Shown one piece after another: positions 42,007 through 47,284 of a stretch of 47,284 nt of DNA (the first letter of the stretch is position 1; every line of letters starts with the position of its first letter). This stretch comes from an uncultured Ruminococcus sp. GTDB taxonomy: Bacteria > Bacillota > Clostridia > Oscillospirales > Ruminococcaceae. The notes beneath the pieces are model-generated. The model worked only from the letters and a program-made list of their open reading frames with translations. It searched no databases and had not been told where the DNA came from. A program made the position numbers and the translations under genes. The stretch lies in contig CANQWR010000013.1 in the NCBI GenBank assembly GCA_947627625.1, positions 1 to 47,284 of the forward strand, written 5' to 3'.

Positions 42007-42733
42007 TCTCGTTCACCACCCTTTCAAAGACCTCCTCCAGATTTTCAGCGTTGTAACGCTGTTTCAGCTCCTCTGTAGTTCCCGTCACCATAAGGTTTCC
42101 CTTTGCTATTATGCCGACCCTGTCCGAGACAAACTCTATCTCAAGCATATTGTGCGACGACAGCAAAAATGACATCTTTTTCTCGTGTGCAAGTTTTTTT
42201 ATGGTTTTTCTTATCTCGATCGCATTCAGGACATCAAGTCCGCTTGTAGGCTCGTCCAGTATTGCAAGTTTCGGGTTCGTCATAACTGCCCTTGACAGCA
42301 ACAGTTTCCTTATCATTCCACGGCTGTATGAACCTATCTTGTCATTCAGCCTATCACCAAGCTGGTTTATATCCTTTGCCCTCTCAACGTACTCCTCGAT
42401 CTGTTTCGGGTTCTCCGTGAAAAGACCTGCCATGAATTTCAGATACCCCGTACCCGTCATGTTTTTATAAGCACCCGCCTCGTCGGGAAGATACGTTATG
42501 CACTCCCTGACCTTCTGCGGTTCAGTCTTTATGCTGTGTCCCGCAACTACTGCGTCACCGTCTGTCGGCGTTAGAAGTGTCGAAATCATGCGTATTGTAG
42601 TAGTTTTCCCCGCACCGTTAGGTCCTATTAACGCAAATATTTCACCCTCGTAAATCTCAAAAGAGATTTTGTTCACGGCGAGAACTTTTGTGTACTGTTT
42701 CGACAGATTTCTCACCTCAAGAACTTTGTCCAT
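41993..42733 (-). CDS. ABC transporter ATP-binding protein (NatA-like)
   Basis: A 246-residue ATPase that drives the permease gene it overlaps. Walker A is GPNGAGKTT, Q-loop region ITYLPDEAG, Walker B LAILDEPTSGLD and H-loop LLSSHN. The signature motif is YSRGMIRKLLLSRA, in place of LSGGQ, a known variation in NatA-like ATPases. AAAGGGG lies before the ATG. The gap upstream holds a modular repeat. Confidence 0.93.
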   Translation of the reverse strand: MDKVLEVRNLSKQYTKVLAVNKISFEIYEGEIFALIGPNGAGKTTTIRMISTLLTPTDGDAVVAGHSIKTEPQKVRECITYLPDEAGAYKNMTGTGYLKFMAGLFTENPKQIEEYVERAKDINQLGDRLNDKIGSYSRGMIRKLLLSRAVMTNPKLAILDEPTSGLDVLNAIEIRKTIKKLAHEKKMSFLLSSHNMLEIEFVSDRVGIIAKGNLMVTGTTEELKQRYNAENLEEVFERVVNENEIL

Positions 42734-42825
42734 AAAATAACCCCTTTCATGTTTTTTTCAATATTGTAACATTATAACATTTATTTTCTCTGCTGTCAAC
42801 CTCCCCCGCCAATTGGCTGAGTTCC

Positions 42826-42978
42826 CATCATGGGGGTCAAGGGGCAGAGCCCCTTGTGGGGGTTCAGGGGGCAAAGCCCCCTGCCTCTTATCGTTCTAAT
42901 TAAAAAATATTAAATTCCCAAAAAAGTATAATTTTAAGAAAATTATTTTTTGGGCAAAGCCCCCTGCCCCTTAGCGTC
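42826..42978. repeat. Modular G/C-run hairpin repeat, locus 8
   Basis: CATCATGGGGGTC, GGGGCAGAGCCCC, GGGGGCAAAGCCCCC, TCTTATCGTTCTAAT, the AT palindrome at 42918-42953 and GGGCAAAGCCCCCTGCCCCTTAGCGT. The rest of 42734-43368 holds an A17-18 tract near 43033-43050 and AT-rich sequence without a recognisable gene. Confidence 0.85.
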
Positions 42979-43368
42979 CGCCTTAGACTGTAACTTTCAA
43001 AGATTTGTGCAGTCTTCCAATTTAATTATACCAAAAAAAAAAAAAAAAAGTAAATACGCATTCTGTACAAAAATAAGTGCAAATATTTGTGGACAGTGCC
43101 ACGTTTCACTATACTGATTATATCACAGGTTCACATGATTGTCAAATCTTGTTTTAAGACGTTTTTACAGCTTTTTTATAAATTTCCTCACGCTTTCGCC
43201 ACCTATCTCTCACTATCTCCGTTTTTATTTCCACGTTTTCCACTACAAACTTTTTCACGACTTTCAAGTAGATTTCACAGGATTTTCATATCATGGCATT
43301 AAAATATAGACCATAGAGATAAATAAACAACATTTTGAGGAATTGGGAACTGAAAGAGATTGGTGACT

Positions 43369-45519
43369 ATGAAAAATTTCAAAATATTCGGCAGACCTCT
43401 TTGTTTCCTCTTGACTGCTCTCGTGTGTTCAGCGTGCAGCAGTCGCCCCGATACCCCCGTGGACGTTCTTTCAATAGAAAGCACGGCAGATACTCTCGTA
43501 TCGTCGGAAACCTCTTCCGAAACTTCGTCTGAAACTTCCGTCATTGATACGGAAACTTCGCAAAATGCGGTGACAACTGCGGAAAAATCAGTTGAAATTA
43601 CACAGGTTTCCGCAAAAACTGCAAAAAGTGAACTCTTTTCGGACAGGGACTTAAACCCCGACTGTTCCTCTGTGGACACCGAAATAGTCCTGAAAGGCTC
43701 TTCCGTGTCCTGTGACGGCGACGGCGTATCTGTGGAAAATTCCGTGATTACTATATCTCGGGAGGGTATCTACAAAATATCGGGTACTCTTGGTGACGGT
43801 CAGATTGTCGTGAATGCCCCTGACGCAAAAGTCCAGCTCATTCTTGACAACGCTGTTATAAACTGTACAAACTCCTCGCCTATATACGGTGCGGACGCAA
43901 AAAAAATATTTATAACTCTTGCCGAAAATTCGGAAAATACTCTCACCGATGGCACGAATTATGTCTACTCCGACACGTCACAGACTGAACCCGACGCTTG
44001 CATTTTCAGCAAGGACAGTCTCACGATAAACGGCTCGGGTACTCTCAACGTGAACGCAAATTTCAAGGACGGCATAGCAGGCAACGATGACATTGTTGTC
44101 ACGGGCGGAGACCTTAAAATCAAGTCCGTGGAGGACGGCATAAAGGCTAAGGACTATTTCGCCATATGTGACGGAAATCTCGACATTGATGCCGGTGCTG
44201 ACGGCATAAAGTCCACAAATACTTCCGACACATCTCTCGGCTTTGTCTACGCTGAAGGCGGTGAAATCACTGTGAACTCTGTCAATGACGGCATTCAGGC
44301 TGAAACTTCTTTTACTGCTGTCGGCGGTACTTTCAACGTGGTGTCGGGCGGTGGTTCTGCCAACGCTCAGCCCCACCAACAGGACAATTTCGGCGGTGGT
44401 GGATTCAACAGGGGTTTCAACAGAGATTTCGGGAATGAAAATCTCACTCCCCCCGATACAGATTTCACCCAACTTGCAGAGTGGGACGTGCAGACTGAAA
44501 ACACTGACACTTCCACGACAGAGAGCGTAAAAGGCGTGAAAGCGGGTACTCTTCTGGACATTTCGGGCGGTAATTTCAAAATAGATTCCGCTGACGATTC
44601 GCTCCACACAAACGGCAGTCTCTCCATTTCTGGCGGTGACTTTGAAATCACTGCAGGCAGTAAGGCTGTCCACGCTGATTCCGACATTGCGATTTCGGGC
44701 GGAAATCTCGTCATATCTGATTCCTACGAGGGCATTGAGGCGGGTACTATAAACGTCTCGGGCGGTAATCTCGATATAACTTCCTCCGATGACGGTTTTA
44801 ACGCAAGTTCGGGTACAGGTCAGCAACAGGGCGGTGGAATGGGTTTCGGCTCGGACGGCTCTGTCCTGAATATATCGGACGGCGAAATTTACGTCAATGC
44901 GGGCGGTGACGGTCTCGACTCAAACGGTACTATCTCCATAACGGGCGGTACTGTGATAGTGGACGGTCCCGAAAATGACGGCAACAGCTCTGTTGACTGC
45001 GAAAGCCCTGTCGTTATAGACGGCGGTCTGCTCGTGGCTGTCGGCAGTTCGGGAATGGCTGAAACTCCCTCCGCTGATTCCGCACAAAATTCCGTCTCTG
45101 TGGGCTTTGACTCCTATCTCGATGCGGGTACGCCTGTCACTCTCGTTGACGGCTCGGGCAATCAGATTCTAAGTTACTCCCCCGCAAAAAAATTCAGTCA
45201 TATAATTATAAGCACTCCCGATTTACAGACGGGCGAAAGCTATGAAATATATACAGGCGGTACTGTTTCCGCCGAAAATATACACGGTCTCTCGGAAAGC
45301 GGTTACGGCGGTGACGGCTCTTTAAGTCAGAGTTTCACTGTTGAGTCCTCCTCGACCGTCCTCGGCACGCAAGGGCTTGGCGGCGGCGGTATGATGGGCG
45401 GTCACGGCGGCAGAGGCGGCATGATGATGTCACCCGACGGTCAACCGCCTGAAATGCCCGACGGTATGACACCTCCCGATATGCAGGAGGGTCAGCCCCC
45501 CGAGATGCCTATAAATTAA
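43369..45519 (+). CDS. Cthe_2159-like secreted beta-helix lipoprotein
   Basis: About 716 residues, exported with lipobox VCSAC. A Ser/Thr/Glu linker (about 30-85) leads into a long right-handed beta-helix: repeated GD(L/F)xI, SGGxxxI, DDGIxAxxxxxVxGG strands with many small Gly/Asp/Asn turns. This matches the Cthe_2159/DUF4353 carbohydrate-binding family, whose founder binds cellulose and pectin-like polymers with Ca. A Gly/Met/Pro-rich tail (GGGMMGGHGGRGG, PPEMPDGMTPPDM) ends the protein. A TTG at 43360 keeps the frame open, but the ATG at 43369 gives the proper signal peptide. It stands alone: the CotH and VTC-like partners often seen nearby are absent. Confidence 0.88.
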   Translation: MKNFKIFGRPLCFLLTALVCSACSSRPDTPVDVLSIESTADTLVSSETSSETSSETSVIDTETSQNAVTTAEKSVEITQVSAKTAKSELFSDRDLNPDCSSVDTEIVLKGSSVSCDGDGVSVENSVITISREGIYKISGTLGDGQIVVNAPDAKVQLILDNAVINCTNSSPIYGADAKKIFITLAENSENTLTDGTNYVYSDTSQTEPDACIFSKDSLTINGSGTLNVNANFKDGIAGNDDIVVTGGDLKIKSVEDGIKAKDYFAICDGNLDIDAGADGIKSTNTSDTSLGFVYAEGGEITVNSVNDGIQAETSFTAVGGTFNVVSGGGSANAQPHQQDNFGGGGFNRGFNRDFGNENLTPPDTDFTQLAEWDVQTENTDTSTTESVKGVKAGTLLDISGGNFKIDSADDSLHTNGSLSISGGDFEITAGSKAVHADSDIAISGGNLVISDSYEGIEAGTINVSGGNLDITSSDDGFNASSGTGQQQGGGMGFGSDGSVLNISDGEIYVNAGGDGLDSNGTISITGGTVIVDGPENDGNSSVDCESPVVIDGGLLVAVGSSGMAETPSADSAQNSVSVGFDSYLDAGTPVTLVDGSGNQILSYSPAKKFSHIIISTPDLQTGESYEIYTGGTVSAENIHGLSESGYGGDGSLSQSFTVESSSTVLGTQGLGGGGMMGGHGGRGGMMMSPDGQPPEMPDGMTPPDMQEGQPPEMPIN

Positions 45520-45552
45520 GTCATCTTCAATTTTCATATAAACCACCCTAAC

Positions 45553-45600
45553 GAACAACGGCGGTCGGATTTCTCCGACCGCTGTTGTTCTTTTTATTGT
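45553..45600 (+). terminator. Strong terminator of the Cthe_2159-like gene
   Basis: GAACAAC-GGCGGTCGGA / TCCGACCGC-GTTGTTC arms of about 17 bp with one mismatch, then T5. There is no T-run on the minus strand. Confidence 0.92.
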
Positions 45601-45623
45601 CTTTATATTTTTACTATTTTTAA

Positions 45624-47159
45624 CTAACCGTCCGTGAGTATCCTGTAATCATAAATATCTATCAGAGAAAGTTTGTCCTTGTAATCCTCGCCGTTCTCTA
45701 TGCCGTGGTACATAAATGTGTATTTCCCGTAACTCTGTTCATGGTCAAGAATACCGTCAAAGAAATAGTCAAGGCACAAATCATCGTGGACGTACTCCTC
45801 ATACGGCAGTTTTATACACTGTATAATTTTCGCATTGCTGTCCACCTGCTCTTTTATATAGTTAAAACGTATTACATCACAGCACTTGTTCGAAATACCT
45901 ATGTTCATCATCAGTGCAACCGCACACGCACTCATCGCCGTAAAAAATTTCTCCGCCATCTCAATTTTTATGTACTCCGCCGCAGAGAAAAATATCTCCC
46001 CGCAGAGAAGTATCCAGAACATATAATTCACAAAAAAACAGCGTGCCGTCACGGGACTTACAAACAAAAACGGTCCCGACACCAAAAGCGTACTCAAAAG
46101 ATACAGATACGCCCTGAACCGTGTCCGAACGTCAAAATATATCCATATATTATAGGCAATCGCCACTACATATATAAATGCAAACGCCGTCTCCAAAGCC
46201 CTCACGGTCATGGACAGCGACATCACTCTGAAATCCGAAAAACAGGAAGTGAAAACAGAATACATCGTGAAACAACAACATATCAGCATACACAGTGTCG
46301 CATATTTTGACTTTTTTACAGTTTCAGGATTATTATAATAAATCATCACAAACGACAGTGTGATAATTATATTGACTATCCAATAGTCCCTTGCGTAGTG
46401 CATAACCACGTACAAAAAGGCGTTCATGAACGCATCCGCAAAGTGAATTTCAAAACTCCTGTTGCCGAGACTGTCCCCCGATTCGGAAATGGTGTTGTAC
46501 ATACTGTTTGAAAACATAATCACCGCAGCCGTCACCGCCCCGACAAGATAGAAAATGCTGTGCGGGAAAACTCTCTTCCGCTTTTTGTAAATTATAACAA
46601 TTGACGATATTGCAAGTATTATGTTATATATAGTGACGTGTTCAACGCACAGTCCCCCCGCAAGAGAAAGCCCGAAAAATAAGGGTACAAGGCAAATTTT
46701 TGGGGTGTAATCCGAAAAAACAGTCCGAAAGAAAAAACATATGTAGATAACCGTCAGCAAAGTAGAAAAAAGGTAATTTGTGTACCCCGAAATCCAGTTC
46801 AGAACCTCCGCATATGTCGAGGCGGGAATCAGCGTAAAACACAGGATTACAAAATAATATCTGACCCTCCCCGACTTGTTTTTGTAGTCCGCAAGCCGTG
46901 AAAAAATAATCAGAAACGCAACAAGGCTCACCGTGTAAAATATCGTCCTGACGGGTGCGTTTCTCACAATAATTTTAGTTATAAAATTTGAAAAATACCG
47001 ACCGTTCGGAACTCTGTACCCCGAAAGAGATTCCGTACTGTCGGCGTAGTACCAGATGTAGTCGTCGCCGCTCATGAATAGGGCAAAGGCGGAGCAGAGC
47101 GAATAGCAGAAAATCAGAATTATCGGGAAATATTGCAGAATTTTCTTTGACCTGTCCAA
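45624..47159 (-). CDS. Polytopic membrane protein, DUF6056/GT-C-like
   Basis: A 511-residue protein with about eleven TM segments. The first loop carries MSGDDYIWYY and then YRVPNGRYFSN, the pattern of DUF6056-like proteins related to GT-C glycosyltransferases; the acidic GDDY in the first extracytoplasmic loop is where such enzymes hold their catalytic or metal-binding acid. A role in cell-surface glycan assembly is plausible but not shown. It starts with TTG at 47159 behind GAGGTGAT. That ribosome site directly abuts the T-run of the rRNA terminator, so there is no room for a separate promoter after it. Confidence 0.82.
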   Translation of the reverse strand: MDRSKKILQYFPIILIFCYSLCSAFALFMSGDDYIWYYADSTESLSGYRVPNGRYFSNFITKIIVRNAPVRTIFYTVSLVAFLIIFSRLADYKNKSGRVRYYFVILCFTLIPASTYAEVLNWISGYTNYLFSTLLTVIYICFFFRTVFSDYTPKICLVPLFFGLSLAGGLCVEHVTIYNIILAISSIVIIYKKRKRVFPHSIFYLVGAVTAAVIMFSNSMYNTISESGDSLGNRSFEIHFADAFMNAFLYVVMHYARDYWIVNIIITLSFVMIYYNNPETVKKSKYATLCMLICCCFTMYSVFTSCFSDFRVMSLSMTVRALETAFAFIYVVAIAYNIWIYFDVRTRFRAYLYLLSTLLVSGPFLFVSPVTARCFFVNYMFWILLCGEIFFSAAEYIKIEMAEKFFTAMSACAVALMMNIGISNKCCDVIRFNYIKEQVDSNAKIIQCIKLPYEEYVHDDLCLDYFFDGILDHEQSYGKYTFMYHGIENGEDYKDKLSLIDIYDYRILTDG

Positions 47160-47170
47160 AATATCACCTC

Positions 47171-47201
47171 AAAAAAAGCTCCCACAAAATTGCAGGAGCT
47201 T
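47171..47201 (-). terminator. rRNA operon terminator
   Basis: On the minus strand: AAGCTCC/GGAGCTT with a 12-nt loop followed by T7, about 7 nt past the end of the 5S gene. Confidence 0.9.
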
Positions 47202-47207
47202 AAATAA

Positions 47208-47284
47208 TGTCGGCATCGAACTACGTTCCCGGATTGTCTCCAATCAAGTATTATCGTCACAGCAGAGCTTAACTTCCGTGTTCG
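47208..47284 (-). rRNA. rrf: 5S ribosomal RNA (3' part, cut by window edge)
   Basis: On the minus strand the edge sequence CGAACACGGAAGTTAAGC is the universal loop-B/helix-III region of bacterial 5S rRNA. It continues through the GACGATAATACTTG region, GGGAACGTAG and GATGCCGACA, the 3' side of helix I. About 77 nt are visible; the 5' third lies outside. It implies that an rRNA operon begins just beyond the window on the minus strand. Confidence 0.95.

Noticed and set aside
43033-43050. A-run of about 17-18 bases
   Set aside because: Without a hairpin beside it, it is not a convincing terminator for either neighbour, and it could include sequencing error. Noted only as low complexity.

Overview
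The window looks like chromosomal DNA of a Ruminococcus-type Firmicute (Ruminococcaceae/Oscillospiraceae). Points in favour: type I dockerin modules on two secreted proteins, a GH94 cellobiose phosphorylase, a long pyruvate phosphate dikinase, a Cthe_2159-like secreted beta-helix protein, Firmicute Shine-Dalgarno sites (AGGAGG) and sigma-A promoters that are often extended at -10 (TGnTATAAT). Species cannot be named from this sequence. Base composition by eye is moderately AT-rich, interrupted by very G/C-run-rich intergenic repeats. About 40 genes are supported. The right edge cuts a 5S rRNA gene on the minus strand.

Layout. 1-5.7 kb: an XRE-cupin-acyl-CoA synthetase fusion, then a response regulator/histidine kinase pair whose kinase has an extreme Asp/Ser/Glu sensor region. 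6-9 kb: a helical hypothetical protein, glmU and a small membrane protein. 9.4-12 kb: ppdK behind an extended -10 promoter and a structured leader. 12.2-13.7 kb: a lipoprotein, an XRE regulator and a small protein whose consensus promoter carries a perfect 11-bp palindrome. 14-20.2 kb: LCP-like protein and TatD (overlapping), a YpsA-like protein, alanine racemase, a radical SAM protein of the TatD-associated type, a 44-residue membrane protein and ilvE. 20.3-22.4 kb: three phage-tail-like genes with no other phage genes. 22.7-24.8 kb: a zinc-ribbon membrane protein and a TPM-domain protein. 25.8-30.9 kb: citrate synthase, aldose 1-epimerase and cellobiose phosphorylase. 31-33.9 kb: a minus-strand run of small lipoproteins, zinc ribbons and two tandem SHOCT membrane proteins. 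34.2-40.5 kb: CAP-dockerin protein, then nadB, dockerin-VanY peptidase, nadC and a TrpB2-type synthase. 40.7-42.7 kb: an ABC-2 exporter. 43.4-45.5 kb: Cthe_2159-like lipoprotein. 45.6-47.3 kb: a polytopic membrane protein just downstream of the rRNA terminator.

How the parts fit. Cellobiose phosphorylase, aldose epimerase, PPDK and citrate synthase fit a cellulose or cellodextrin fermenter that saves ATP through phosphorolysis and PPi-linked PEP/pyruvate conversion. Wall and envelope genes (glmU, alr, LCP, VanY, CAP) are scattered among them. The two dockerin proteins here are a peptidase and a CAP protein, not glycosidases.

The most unusual structure is a family of modular intergenic repeats at eight loci. 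They are built from G-run/C-run hairpins whose stems change in a compensated way, joined to an AT-rich palindrome and to conserved short boundary words. At 24.9-25.5 kb a block of about 273 bp is tandemly duplicated. I do not recognise this family. It has no transposase and no credible protein.
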